Assembly: GCF_014651135.1 (NCBI RefSeq)
Contig: NZ_BMWH01000030.1
Span: 24,536-88,535 of the forward strand
From: Streptomyces echinoruber
GTDB taxonomy: Bacteria; Actinomycetota; Actinomycetes; Streptomycetales; Streptomycetaceae
Direction of reading: 5' to 3'
DNA length: 64,000 nt
In this document: positions 50,086-58,598 of the stretch, piece by piece
Layout of the letters: every line of letters begins with the position of its first letter
Numbering within the stretch: the first letter of the stretch is position 1
Position numbers and translations under genes: made by a program
Notes under the pieces: model-generated
What the model was told of the DNA's origin: nothing
Database searches by the model: none
What the model saw: only the letters and a program-made list of their open reading frames with translations

Positions 50086-51060
50086 TCAGCCGACCGTGAT
50101 CGCGTCCAGCTTCTGCCGCAGGTACACGTGCGAGTCGACCGGCTCGTACGCCACCCGGCCCACCGGCGCCGGGACGGACTCCACCAGCGTGCCCGGGGTG
50201 CACTCGCCGAAGTAGACCAGGGACATCAGCTCCTCGGCGGGCTCCTCCGCCGGCGGCGGCAGTACCCGGTGGCGCCCGGAGCGCCAGCGGTCGCCGGTCC
50301 AGCGGGCCATCAGGTCGCCGATGTTGATGGTGAACGCGTCCGGGTCGTACGGCGCGTCCGTCCAGCCGTCCTCGTCGGTGAACACCTGCAGCCCGCCCTT
50401 GCCCGCCTGCCGGTCCAGGATGGTCACCGTGCCGAAGTCGGTGTGCGGGCCGATGCGGAACTGTCCCGGTTCCGGCTCCCCGACGACCTCCACCCCCGGA
50501 TACCAGTTGATGTTGAAGCCGTAGGTCGGGTGGCTCATGTGCCGCGTGAAGAAGTCCCGCCCGACGCCGAGCGCCTCACCGAGCAGTGTCAGCAGCCGGT
50601 GCTCCAGGCGCGCCATCCGGTCCAGGTACTCCCGGCACAGCGGGCGCAGCTCCGGCACCTCCTCGGGCCACACGTTCGGCGCGTACCACTCGGCGTTCAC
50701 CTTCGGGTCGTCGAACGGCTCCTCCGTGGCGAAGGTCAGCGACTCCTTCAGGTCCGGCGGGGTCGCGGTGCCCTCGGCGTACCCGTTGGCCTCCGTGCCC
50801 GGGCCCAGCCAGCCGCGCCCGCCGACGCGGGCGGCGTAGCGCTGCTTGACCTCGGCGGGCAGCAGGAAGAACGTGCGTGCCGCCGCCCGGAGGCGGGCGC
50901 GCAGCGACGCCTCCACGCCGTGCCCGGTGACCAGCAGGAACCCCGCGTTCTGCAGGGCCCGGTCGACGGTGCCGGCGACGGCCCGGCGGTCCTCGGCGTC
51001 ACCGGTGAGCCAGGGGCGCAGGTCGACGGTGGGGATACGGCCACTTCGCGGTTCGGGCAC
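50086..51060 (-). CDS. Isopenicillin N synthase-family 2-oxoglutarate/Fe(II) oxygenase
   Basis: 324 residues. GTG 51060 is chosen because AGGAGG lies 6 nt upstream and PTVDLRPWLTG follows as in the family. N-terminal DIOX_N region (VDRALQNAGFLLVTGHGVEA); the catalytic jelly roll carries Fe ligands H206, D208 (GPHTDFGTVTIL) and H264 (SGRHRVLPPP). GFNINWYPG precedes them as usual. No biosynthetic cluster surrounds it, so the substrate is unknown. The start region overlaps no neighbour; a 374-bp gap lies upstream. Confidence 0.9.
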   Translation of the reverse strand: MPEPRSGRIPTVDLRPWLTGDAEDRRAVAGTVDRALQNAGFLLVTGHGVEASLRARLRAAARTFFLLPAEVKQRYAARVGGRGWLGPGTEANGYAEGTATPPDLKESLTFATEEPFDDPKVNAEWYAPNVWPEEVPELRPLCREYLDRMARLEHRLLTLLGEALGVGRDFFTRHMSHPTYGFNINWYPGVEVVGEPEPGQFRIGPHTDFGTVTILDRQAGKGGLQVFTDEDGWTDAPYDPDAFTINIGDLMARWTGDRWRSGRHRVLPPPAEEPAEELMSLVYFGECTPGTLVESVPAPVGRVAYEPVDSHVYLRQKLDAITVG

Positions 51061-51434
51061 CGATGTCCTCCTGCCACAGGTCGGGATGCGGGCCGGCGAC
51101 GTCGCGCGGGAGCGCGACGCACGCGGGTCCACGCGGGGTCGTCGAGAGGGACGGTCTCCACGCCGTGCCCGGCGTGCCGGGCCCGCGCCCGAGCCGGTCC
51201 ATGACCTCACTCTCCCCCTCGCTCGACACCTCCACTCTTCCCCGGCCGGACCACCGGGACAACGCGGCGTACGGGGTGACCTGGCGCCGGACGCCCGGTG
51301 GCCGCCGGATAGCCTGAGCCGATCACGGCCGCCCCGGGCGGCGGCCGAGCGGTGGTGTGCCCCGGCGGCGTGTCCCGGTGCTGTGTCCCGGCGGCGTGTC
51401 CCGCTGGTGTGTCCCGATGGGAGGAACGACGGTC
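51061..51434. other. Intergenic region (374 bp) with short repeats
   Basis: No gene seen. It separates the divergent oxygenase and phosphatidyltransferase genes. At about 51355-51420 a 15-bp-type repeat (GTGTCCCGGCGGC and variants) occurs four to five times just before the ribosome binding site of the downstream gene. Confidence 0.5.
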
Positions 51435-52205
51435 ATGGGTGCTGCTCCGGCCCTTCAGGAGCTGCGGGAGGTCTGCCAGCCGCAGGCGAAGCTGGCGAGC
51501 CGCAACGGCGAGCACTGGATGGGCCGCCTCTACATGCGCCGCGTGTCCCTGCGCGTGACCCGGCACCTGGTGCGCACCCCGGTCACCCCCAACCAGCTGA
51601 CGTGGACGATGGTCGTGTGCGGTGTCGCCGCCGGCGCCGCCCTGCTGATCCCCGGTGTCCCCGGCGCGCTGCTCGCCGTCGTGCTGTTCCAGGGCTTCCT
51701 GCTGTTCGACTGCGTGGACGGCGAGGTGGCCCGCTGGAAGCGCGTCACCAGCGCCACCGGCGTCTACGTCGACCGGCTCGGCGCCTACCTCGCCGACGCC
51801 GCCCTGATGGCGGGCGCCGGCTTCCGCGCCGCGCAGTCCGGCGCCGGCGGCTGGGTGTCGTTGGGCCTGGCCACCGCGCTCGGCGTCGTCCTGCTGAAGG
51901 CGTCGACCGACCTGGTCGACGTGGCGCGGGCGCGCGGCGGCCTGCCCGTCAGCGCCGACGACGAGGCGACCCGCCCGCGCTCCCAGGGCGTGGCCGCCGC
52001 GCGCCGCATCGCCGCCGCGTTCAAGATCCACCGCGTGACCAACGGCCTCGAGGCCTCCCTCGTCCTGCTGGCCGCCTCGCTCGCCGACCCGGCCGTCGGC
52101 GGAGTCGGGGCGACCCGTTGGGTGCTGGTCGCCCTCGCCGCCGTCACGTGGGTGATGGTCCCGGCCCACCTGCTGTCGATCCTGTCCTCGTCCCGGCTGC
52201 GCTGA
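51435..52205 (+). CDS. CDP-alcohol phosphatidyltransferase
   Basis: A 256-residue integral membrane enzyme from ATG 51435 (GGGAGG upstream). The family motif D-G-x2-A-R-x8-G-x3-D-x3-D is complete in DCVDGEVARWKRVTSATGVY then VDRLGAYLAD (residues about 92-120). It has six hydrophobic segments. It would transfer a phosphoalcohol (for example inositol phosphate or glycerol phosphate) onto a CDP-activated lipid or polyol. The specific alcohol cannot be read from the sequence. No partner genes nearby. Confidence 0.9.
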   Translation: MGAAPALQELREVCQPQAKLASRNGEHWMGRLYMRRVSLRVTRHLVRTPVTPNQLTWTMVVCGVAAGAALLIPGVPGALLAVVLFQGFLLFDCVDGEVARWKRVTSATGVYVDRLGAYLADAALMAGAGFRAAQSGAGGWVSLGLATALGVVLLKASTDLVDVARARGGLPVSADDEATRPRSQGVAAARRIAAAFKIHRVTNGLEASLVLLAASLADPAVGGVGATRWVLVALAAVTWVMVPAHLLSILSSSRLR

Positions 52206-52514
52206 CGCGGCGAAGGAGCCGGTGTTCCGCCCCGGCGGCCCGCCGCAGCTTCCCGCGCTCGCCCCGCCACCCGCGCGCCGCAGCTTCCCCTGCTCGCCCC
52301 GCCACCCACCCGCCACGGCTTCCCCGCGCTCGCGCCGCCACCCGCCGCCGGGCGAGGCCCCGCGGCGGGGAGCCTCGGCGGGGAGCCGGAATCCGCCCGG
52401 AGCCCCGGCCCATCGGCGCTCATCGGCACCCATCGGCCGTGTCGATCGGTCCATCGGAAGGTTCCCCCACTGGCGCGTGGACCCGGCCCGGCGCCCGTCC
52501 GTAGCGTCGGCCCC
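52206..52514 (+). repeat. 37-bp tandem repeat region between two genes
   Basis: Within this 309-bp gap, units containing CCGCAGCTTCCCGCGCTCGC then CCCGCCACCCGC repeat about three times at 52239-52350 with drift. The rest shows no gene. The repeat may act as terminator or is simply an expanded GC-rich minisatellite. Confidence 0.75.
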
Positions 52515-53483
52515 ATGACACCGGAGCACAAGGGCACCGCCCAACTGACCGCCGCGATGGCGCTGTCCGGCACACTCGGCGTGTTCGTCGTGGAGTCCGG
52601 CGCCTCACCGTTCAACGTCGTCTTCTTCCGCGTCCTGTTCGGCGCCCTCGCCCTGGGCGCCTACGTCACCGCCCGCGGCTGGCTGCGCGACCACGGCTTC
52701 ACCCCGCGCACGCTGGGCCTGGCGGCCCTGGGCGGGGTGTTCATCGTCCTGAACTGGGTGCTGCTGTTCTCCTCCTACCGCAGCACGTCGATCTCCGTGG
52801 CCACGGTCGTCTACCACACCCAGCCGTTCTACGTGGTCCTCCTCGGCGCGCTGCTCTTCCGCGAGCGCCTCACCGCCGCGACCGTCGGCTGGATCGGGGT
52901 CGCCTTCGCCGGGCTGGTCCTCGTCTCGGGCGTCACCCCGGGCGAGCTCGCGCACGGCGGCACGTATGTCACCGGCATCGGCCAGGCCCTCCTCGCCGCC
53001 CTGCTGTACGGGCTGTCCACGCTGGTCACCAAGCGCGTCACCGGCGTCCGGCCGCATCTGATCGCCCTGGTCCAGGTCCTCGTCGGCATCCCGCTGCTGC
53101 TGCCGTTCGCCGACTTCGCGGCGATGCGGGGCACGGGAGCGGGCTGGGGCTGGCTGGTCGGACTGGGCGTCGTCCACACCGGGCTGATGTACGTCCTGAT
53201 GTACGCCGCCTACGCCCGGCTGCCCACCGCGAAGATCGCCGTGCTCGCCTTCGTCTACCCGGTGGTGGCGATGGTGATGGACTGGGCGGTGTACGGCCAC
53301 CACATCGGGCCCGTGCAGGCACTCGGCGTACCGCTGATCGCGGTCGCGAGCCTGAAGGTCACGCTGCGGAAGCCCGCCCGCCGGTCTCCTCGGCCACCAG
53401 CCGCCGCGCCTGCTCCGCGAACAGCCGCGCGTGCGCCGGAAGACGCCTCCCGGCCCGCCACGCGAGCTGCGTGCGAAGCGTGA
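52515..53483 (+). CDS. EamA/DMT-family transporter
   Basis: A 322-residue membrane protein from ATG 52515. Ten hydrophobic segments in two EamA halves (LTAAMALSGTLGVFVVESGA and VTGIGQALLAALLYGLSTLV start them), typical of drug/metabolite exporters. The C-terminal 45 residues are Pro/Ala/Arg rich and cytoplasmic. Its last 125 bp overlap, on the opposite strand, the end of a LysR-type regulator gene that could control it. Substrate is unknown. Confidence 0.88.
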   Translation: MTPEHKGTAQLTAAMALSGTLGVFVVESGASPFNVVFFRVLFGALALGAYVTARGWLRDHGFTPRTLGLAALGGVFIVLNWVLLFSSYRSTSISVATVVYHTQPFYVVLLGALLFRERLTAATVGWIGVAFAGLVLVSGVTPGELAHGGTYVTGIGQALLAALLYGLSTLVTKRVTGVRPHLIALVQVLVGIPLLLPFADFAAMRGTGAGWGWLVGLGVVHTGLMYVLMYAAYARLPTAKIAVLAFVYPVVAMVMDWAVYGHHIGPVQALGVPLIAVASLKVTLRKPARRSPRPPAAAPAPRTAARAPEDASRPATRAACEA

Positions 53484-54264
53484 ACGGCGGCCGCCAGGCC
53501 AACCGCGTCAGCGACCCGTCCGCGAGTTCGGCGGCGGCCGTCACCTCGGGCAGCAGAGCGATCCCGAGGCCGGCCGCCACCGCCCGCTTGATCGCCTCGA
53601 TCGTGCCGAACTCCATGAACTCCACCGGCGCCACCGCGGCGAGTTCCCGCTCGAACAGGTCCCGGTAGGCACACCCCGGTTCGGTCGCCAGCAGCGGCTC
53701 GCGCACCAGGTCGGCGGCGGCGACCCGGTCCCGCCCGGCCAGCCGGTGTCCGGGCGGTGCGACGAGCGCCAGCGGCTCCACCGCCAGCACCTCGCTCTCC
53801 AGCCCCGGGTGCGCCGTCTCCTCCTCCATCAGGAACCCCAGGTCGTATGTGCCCTGCCGCAGCGCCTCCCGGGTGGTGTCCCCGGCGGTGGTGCGCAGCG
53901 CGACCCGCACCTTCGGATAGCGGTGGTGGAAGAGTTCCAGCAGCGGCGGCAGCCGGTAGGAGGTCAGCGACTCCATCGTGCCGACGGTCAGCGCGCCGGC
54001 CGGTTCCCCGGTGTCCGCGACCGCCGCCCGCGCCTCCTGAGCCAGCTCGATCATCCGCCGCGCGTACGGCAGCAGGCGCTCACCGGCCTCGGTGAGCCGG
54101 ATGCGGCTGCCGAGCCGGTCGAACAGCTCGGTGCCCAGCGACGACTCCAGGGCACGGATCTGCCCGGTCACACTCGACTGCGCGTACCCCAGCTCGGCCG
54201 CGGCCCGGGTGAAGCTCAGCACCGTCGCGACCTTCTCGAAGGTGACGAGCAGTCGCAGTTCCAT
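53359..54264 (-). CDS. LysR-family transcriptional regulator
   Basis: A 301-residue regulator from ATG 54264. Winged helix-turn-helix 1-65 (LLVTFEKVATVLSFTRAAAE, LGYAQSSVTGQIRALES), then the LysR substrate-binding domain (ALTVGTMESLTSYRLPPLLE, LREPLLATEPGC-type segment, VAAGLGIALLPEVTAAAEL). Its 3' end overlaps the convergent transporter gene by 125 bp, so the two transcripts are antisense there. The start lies at the stop of an upstream PLDc_N-domain gene through a TGATG junction. Confidence 0.9.
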   Translation of the reverse strand: MELRLLVTFEKVATVLSFTRAAAELGYAQSSVTGQIRALESSLGTELFDRLGSRIRLTEAGERLLPYARRMIELAQEARAAVADTGEPAGALTVGTMESLTSYRLPPLLELFHHRYPKVRVALRTTAGDTTREALRQGTYDLGFLMEEETAHPGLESEVLAVEPLALVAPPGHRLAGRDRVAAADLVREPLLATEPGCAYRDLFERELAAVAPVEFMEFGTIEAIKRAVAAGLGIALLPEVTAAAELADGSLTRLAWRPPFTLRTQLAWRAGRRLPAHARLFAEQARRLVAEETGGRASAA

Positions 54265-54662
54265 CAGCCCTCGCCGTCCTCACCGCGCTGCCTGCGGCGC
54301 AGCTCCTCCTCGCGGCGGCGCAGGTCGGCCTCCCACTCCCGCAGCAGGTCCTCGTCGGTGCGGGGCGCGTCCGCCCGCCGCTTTGGCCGGCCGCGCTTCT
54401 CCAGCGACTTGAGGAACTCCGGGTTGTCGTCGGGCGCCACCCAGGTGCCGCCCGCGGACGCGGCGCCCGGCACGTGGATGCGCTGCTTCCCCGCCACCAG
54501 CCAGGCGACGGGACCGACGAGAACCTCGCCGAAGAGGAGGATGACGATGACCCACAGCGCCTTCGGCATGCCCCGCACCTCCTCCTCGGGGGTGTTCAGG
54601 CAGTCGACGAAGGCGTAGATCCACAGCGCCAGGACCAGCAGGAACGGCAGATACCTGAGCAT
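54264..54662 (-). CDS. Membrane protein with PLDc_N domain
   Basis: A 132-residue protein from ATG 54662. Two transmembrane helices (about 3-21 and 36-57) form the phospholipase D N-terminal (PLDc_N) fold: LVLALWIYAFVDCLNTPEEE, ALWVIVILLFGEVLVGPVAW. A long charged cytoplasmic helix follows (DLLREWEADLRRREEELRRR). No catalytic HKD domain is present, as for most bacterial proteins with this domain. Its stop shares a base with the downstream LysR start. Confidence 0.85.
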   Translation of the reverse strand: MLRYLPFLLVLALWIYAFVDCLNTPEEEVRGMPKALWVIVILLFGEVLVGPVAWLVAGKQRIHVPGAASAGGTWVAPDDNPEFLKSLEKRGRPKRRADAPRTDEDLLREWEADLRRREEELRRRQRGEDGEG

Positions 54663-54760
54663 GCTCGAGCGACCTCGATCAGATGGCGGCCGGGCGGCGA
54701 CGGGGTGCGGTACCGCCCCGGTGACGGGCCCAGGTTAGCGCTTGACCGATACTGGGACGC

Positions 54761-56212
54761 ATGGCTTACGACGATCTTCGCTCGCTGCTCAGGGCACTCG
54801 AGCGCGAGGGCGACCTCAAGCGCGTCAAGGTGGAGGTCGACCCGTACCTGGAGGTCGGGGAGATCGTCGACCGGGTCAACAAGTCCGGCGGCCCCGCCCT
54901 GCTCTTCGAGAACGTCAAGGGCTCCGCGATGCCGCTGGCCATGAACATCTTCGGCACCGACCGGCGGCTGCTGAAGGCGCTCGGCCTGAAGTCGTACGAC
55001 GAGATCGGCGAGAAGATCGCCGGGCTGCTGAGGCCGGAGCTGCCGCACGGGTTCGTCGGCGTGCGGGAGGCCTTCGGCAAGCTCGGCGCGATGGCGCACG
55101 TCCCGCCGAAGAAGGTCAAGGACGCTCCCGTGCAGGAGGTCGTGCTGCACGGCGACGATGTCGACCTCGATCGGCTGCCGGCCCTGTTCACCTGGCCCAA
55201 GGACGGGGGCTCCTTCTTCAACCTGGGCCTGACCCACACCAAGGACCCCGAGACCGGGGTGCGCAACCTCGGCCTGTACCGCCTGCAGCGCCACGACCGG
55301 CGCACCATCGGCATGCACTGGCAGATCCACAAGGACAGCCGCAACCACTACCAGGTGGCCGCGCGCAGGGGCGAGAAGCTCCCCGTCGCGATCGCCTTCG
55401 GCTGCCCGCCCGCCGTGACGTACGCGGCCACCGCGCCGCTGCCCGGCGACATCGACGAGTACCTGTTCGCTGGGTTCGTGGCCGGGAAGCGGATCGAGAT
55501 GGTCGACTGCAAGACGGTCCCGCTGCAGGTCCCGGCGCAGGCCGAGGTGGTGCTGGAGGGCTGGCTGGAGCCCGGCGAGATGCTCCCCGAGGGCCCCTTC
55601 GGCGACCACACCGGCTTCTACACCCCGCAGGAGCTCTTCCCGGCGCTGACCATCGACTGCGTGACGATGCGCCGGCGGCCCCTGCTGCAGTCGATCGTCG
55701 TGGGCCGGCCGCCGACGGAGGACGGGCCGCTGGGCCGGGCGACCGAGCGGTTCTTCCTCCCCCTGCTGAAGATCATCATTCCGGACGTCGTGGACTACCA
55801 CCTGCCCGAGGCGGGCGGCTTCCACAACTGCGCGATCGTCTCGATCGACAAGAAGTACCCCAAGCACGCGCAGAAGGTCATGCACGCCATCTGGGGCGCG
55901 CACATGATGTCCCTCACCAAGCTGATCGTCGTCGTCGACGCCGACTGCGACGTGCACGACCTGCACGAGGTCGCCTGGCGGGCCCTGGGCAACACCGACT
56001 ACGCCCGCGACCTCACCGTCGTGGAGGGCCCCGTCGACCACCTCGACCACGCCTCCTACCAGCAGTTCTGGGGCGGCAAGGCGGGCATCGACGCCACGCG
56101 CAAATGGCCCGAGGAGGGGTATGTGCGCGACGGGGGATGGCCCGAGATGATCCAGTCCGATCCGGAGACGGCGGCGCGGGTGACCCGCCGCTGGAAGGAG
56201 TACGGCCTGTGA
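54761..56212 (+). CDS. mqnL: UbiD-family decarboxylase of the futalosine menaquinone pathway
   Basis: A 483-residue prenylated-FMN-dependent decarboxylase from ATG 54761. UbiD features include LLFENVKGSAMPLAMNIFGT, GLYRLQRHDRRTIGMHWQIH with the cofactor-binding core, the PEGPFGDHTGFYTP segment and the E-x-P type EGPFGD acid cluster. In Streptomyces the UbiD/UbiA/UbiX trio acts late in menaquinone synthesis, after 1,4-dihydroxy-6-naphthoate is prenylated. The next gene overlaps by GTGA. The matching UbiX (prenyl-FMN maker) gene lies 6.4 kb to the right, across an inserted island. Confidence 0.92.
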   Translation: MAYDDLRSLLRALEREGDLKRVKVEVDPYLEVGEIVDRVNKSGGPALLFENVKGSAMPLAMNIFGTDRRLLKALGLKSYDEIGEKIAGLLRPELPHGFVGVREAFGKLGAMAHVPPKKVKDAPVQEVVLHGDDVDLDRLPALFTWPKDGGSFFNLGLTHTKDPETGVRNLGLYRLQRHDRRTIGMHWQIHKDSRNHYQVAARRGEKLPVAIAFGCPPAVTYAATAPLPGDIDEYLFAGFVAGKRIEMVDCKTVPLQVPAQAEVVLEGWLEPGEMLPEGPFGDHTGFYTPQELFPALTIDCVTMRRRPLLQSIVVGRPPTEDGPLGRATERFFLPLLKIIIPDVVDYHLPEAGGFHNCAIVSIDKKYPKHAQKVMHAIWGAHMMSLTKLIVVVDADCDVHDLHEVAWRALGNTDYARDLTVVEGPVDHLDHASYQQFWGGKAGIDATRKWPEEGYVRDGGWPEMIQSDPETAARVTRRWKEYGL

Positions 56213-57111
56213 GTTCCGCTTCCGCAGCCCTGCCCCGGCCGGGGCGCACCCGCGCCTTCCTGCGGCTGGTGATGATCGAGCACTCGGTGTTCGCGCTGCC
56301 CTTCGCCTACATCGCCTCCCTGACCGCGATGTACGAGTGGGACCGGAACATCCACTGGGGCCGGCTGCTGCTGGTCACCGTCTGCATGGTGGGCCTGCGG
56401 ACCTTCGCCATGGCGGTGAACCGGATCATCGACCGCGAGATCGACGCCCGCAACCCCCGCACGGCCCACCGCGAGCTGGTGACCGGCGCGATGTCGGTGC
56501 GGCACGCCTGGACGGGCGCCCTGATCGCGCTGGTGGTCTTCCTGGCCGCCGCGGCCCTGCTCAACCCGCTGTGCCTGGCCCTCGCGCCCGTCGCGGTGGT
56601 CCCGATGGTGGTCTACCCCTACGGCAAGCGGTTCACCGACTTCCCGCAGGCCATCCTCGGCCTCGCCCAGGCCATGGGCCCGATCGGCGGCTGGCTCGCC
56701 GTCTCCGGCACCTGGTCCTGGGACGCCGTCGTCCTCGGCCTGGCCGTCGGCGTCTGGATCGGCGGCTTCGACCTCATCTACGCCTGCCAGGACGTCGACG
56801 CCGACCGCGCGATCGGGGTCCGCTCGGTCCCGGCCCGCTTCGGCGTCCCGGCCGCCATATGGGGCGCCCGCGCCTGCCACACCGTCACCACGGCCCTGTT
56901 CGCCTGGTACGCCGTCACCACCCACGCCGGCCCGTTCTTCTGGCTGGGCCTGCTGATCGTCGCGGGCGCGTTCGTCTACGAACACTCGATCGTGCGCCCG
57001 CACGACCTGTCCCGGCTCAACCGCGCCTTCTTCAGCGTCAACGGCTTCATCGGCATCGCCCTGTTCGCGTGCGCCCTGCTGGACCTGCTGGTGCGCGGGC
57101 TGACGGTGTAG
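56209..57111 (+). CDS. mqnP: UbiA-family prenyltransferase of the futalosine menaquinone pathway
   Basis: A 300-residue membrane prenyltransferase from GTG 56209, overlapping mqnL. First Asp-rich motif NRIIDREIDARNPRTAHREL (N71, D75, D79), second motif ACQDVDADRAIGVRS; about eight transmembrane helices. It transfers the polyprenyl chain onto 1,4-dihydroxy-6-naphthoate. The gene is intact through LLDLLVRGLTV. Parts of its 3' end are copied at 58705-58815, marking the island insertion next to it. Confidence 0.92.
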   Translation: MSSASAALPRPGRTRAFLRLVMIEHSVFALPFAYIASLTAMYEWDRNIHWGRLLLVTVCMVGLRTFAMAVNRIIDREIDARNPRTAHRELVTGAMSVRHAWTGALIALVVFLAAAALLNPLCLALAPVAVVPMVVYPYGKRFTDFPQAILGLAQAMGPIGGWLAVSGTWSWDAVVLGLAVGVWIGGFDLIYACQDVDADRAIGVRSVPARFGVPAAIWGARACHTVTTALFAWYAVTTHAGPFFWLGLLIVAGAFVYEHSIVRPHDLSRLNRAFFSVNGFIGIALFACALLDLLVRGLTV

Positions 57112-57207
57112 ACCACAGACCGGCGGCGCGCGGCGGTGCGACCACGTGGGGTCCGCCCGGCGTCTTGCGGGCCCGAGCGCAGGTGCCCGGGCCTGCAAGA
57201 CACGATG

Positions 57208-57362
57208 TCAGAGGTCCTCGCCCGAATCCGGGTAGTCCTGGATCCCGCCGTCCGGGTTGAGCGGGTCGTGACCGACAGCCGCGAAGACGAGGTAGACCCC
57301 GTAGGGCCCCGCGCCGCCGACGAGAGCCCGGCCCCCGTGAAATCGCCTTTGAACAGGCTCAT
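57208..57362 (-). pseudogene. Possible small-gene remnant with a frameshift
   Basis: On the minus strand ATG 57362 reads MSLFKGDFTGAG, and a second frame reads ALVGGAGPYGVYLVFAAVGH then DPLNPDGGIQDYPDSGEDL and stops at 57208. Together they would make a plausible protein of about 50 residues with one hydrophobic stretch if a single frameshift near 57325 were repaired. I do not recognise it. It could be chance. Confidence 0.3.
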
Positions 57363-57387
57363 CAGACCGGACGCACCGTCACCGGCT

Positions 57388-57540
57388 GACGTCGGTCTGC
57401 ACGTGTCCTGGCGGCGCCGTATCGGCCCGTGGCTGACCGCCCACTTCCCGGGACTTCAATTGCTCGTCACGACGCACAGCCCCTACATCTGCCAGTCCGC
57501 CGACCCCGGCGGCCTCATCCGGCTGCCGGGCCCCCGGGAG
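57388..57540 (+). pseudogene. Duplicated fragment of the Septu-like ATPase gene
   Basis: 153 bases match 59866-60018 of the intact ATPase gene at about 90% or better. The frame reads LHVSWRRRIGPWLTAHFPGL, QLLVTTHSPYICQSADPGG, LIRLPGP, which covers the region just after Walker B through the TTHSP switch histidine. The N-terminal Walker A part and the C-terminus are missing, and no start is present. Confidence 0.85.
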
Positions 57541-57574
57541 GGAGGGGTCCCGCCTCGCGCCGGGGCTTTCGAGT

Positions 57575-57850
57575 TCAGGCCGTGTCCTCCGCCTCGGCGC
57601 GGGCGTTCTTGAGGATGTCGGCCGCGTCGGGGGAGACGAAGGAGCCCAGGCCCGGCTCGGTGTAGACGAGGCCTTCCTTGCGGAGACCGACATTGACCTT
57701 GGCGGCGGTAGCCGTGGCGATGCCGAACTCCTCGACGATCTGCTGCACGGAGGGCACGCGTCCGCGTGGCGGGTAGGTGCCGTCTTCGATGCGGCTCCGG
57801 ATCACGGCGGCCACCTGCCGCCAGCGCGGGATGTCGGGCTTGAACTCCAT
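57575..57850 (-). CDS. Small GntR-type winged-helix regulator
   Basis: A 91-residue protein from ATG 57850 (GGGCAGG upstream). It is only the GntR DNA-binding domain: PRWRQVAAVIRSRIEDGTYP, GRVPSVQQIVEEFGIATAT, AAKVNVGLRKEGLVYTEPGL, GSFVSPD. There is no effector domain, as in short regulators of actinobacterial integrative elements and small cassettes. It is divergent from two small genes. The intervening 155 bp has matched promoters and a palindrome it may bind. The longer frame to 57880 is unlikely because it would begin inside the predicted -10 element. Confidence 0.8.
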   Translation of the reverse strand: MEFKPDIPRWRQVAAVIRSRIEDGTYPPRGRVPSVQQIVEEFGIATATAAKVNVGLRKEGLVYTEPGLGSFVSPDAADILKNARAEAEDTA

Positions 57851-57878
57851 CACCTGCCCATAGTGGACCTTTCCTGCC

Positions 57879-57931
57879 ACGCTAATCGATCTATAGTTCC
57901 CCTAGAATTCCTGGAACCCCCCTGCTAGCGT
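57879..57931. promoter_or_regulatory. Symmetrical divergent promoter with a central operator
   Basis: TAGCGT, a typical actinobacterial -10 element, occurs at 57926-57931 on the plus strand and at 57879-57884 on the minus strand; both continue GGC. Between them lies the inverted repeat GTTCC (57896-57900) and GGAAC (57913-57917) around the AT-rich CTAGAATTCCT. The layout suggests one regulator, probably the small GntR protein, controlling both directions. Confidence 0.55.
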
Positions 57932-58005
57932 GGCGTGAAAAGAGACACCCCGGCGGCGATGGCACTCGCCCCGGGGCACGGCACCAGCTTCCAAGGAGCT
58001 GACGC

Positions 58006-58326
58006 GTGTCCGACCCTATCCCGCTCTTCCTGGCCTGCGTGGCCTTTCACCTGGCCGCGCTCTGCCTTCTGCTTCCCCTCCTCAGGCTGCCCCTGTGGAT
58101 GCCGGACCGGTCTGCCGGCGTAACCCCGCGCCGCCCGCCCCGAGCGACGCCGCCGTGGCCCCCGGCGCGCAGGCCCGAGAAACCGCTGGACGGCGCCTCC
58201 TCCCTTCTGGTGCGCCCGTACGTCGTGGCGGCGGAGCAGGCCGCGCGCCGGGCGGAGCCGGTGCCGGCCGAGCTGGGCTTCGACGGACCCGGGCCGTACG
58301 TGATCCACGGGGTGGAGGTCGCGTGA
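58006..58326 (+). CDS. Small membrane protein of the wHTH-linked gene pair, unknown function
   Basis: A 106-residue protein from GTG 58006, with AAGGAG 7 nt upstream. An N-terminal hydrophobic helix (PLFLACVAFHLAALCLLLPL) is followed by an Arg/Pro-rich stretch, then LLVRPYVVAAEQAARRAEPV and a Gly/Pro/Tyr-rich end (FDGPGPYVIHGVEVA). It overlaps the next gene by GTGA. This gene pair with a divergent short GntR protein looks to me like a recurrent actinobacterial cassette, but I cannot name a family. Confidence 0.65.
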   Translation: MSDPIPLFLACVAFHLAALCLLLPLLRLPLWMPDRSAGVTPRRPPRATPPWPPARRPEKPLDGASSLLVRPYVVAAEQAARRAEPVPAELGFDGPGPYVIHGVEVA

Positions 58327-58598
58327 ACACGGACGGTTTCGAGAAACCCCGCCTGCTGCCGTGGGTGGGGCCGGACGGGAAACCCGCCTACGTCATCGCC
58401 GAACCCGAGCGGCCCGGCCCCGTCTCGCGCCTGGCCGACGCGGTGGAAGCGGCGCAGATGGACATGGCCGAGACGTTGCTCGGGCACGCCCGGCAACTGG
58501 TCGGAGAACTCGGGCCCGGAGAGCTGCGCTACCTGGCCGCCCAACTGACCCATGCCCTCACGGACATCCTGCGCATCGCGCGCAGAGTGAGGAGCTGA
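58323..58598 (+). CDS. 91-residue protein of the wHTH-linked gene pair, unknown function
   Basis: GTG 58323 overlaps the membrane protein gene by four bases. The sequence reads VNTDGFEKPRLLPWVGPDGK, PAYVIAEPERPGPVSRLADA, then an amphipathic helical half (AAQMDMAETLLGHARQLVGE, ELRYLAAQLTHALTDILRIA). It is soluble with no known catalytic motif. Coupling to the membrane protein suggests they act together. Confidence 0.65.
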   Translation: MNTDGFEKPRLLPWVGPDGKPAYVIAEPERPGPVSRLADAVEAAQMDMAETLLGHARQLVGELGPGELRYLAAQLTHALTDILRIARRVRS

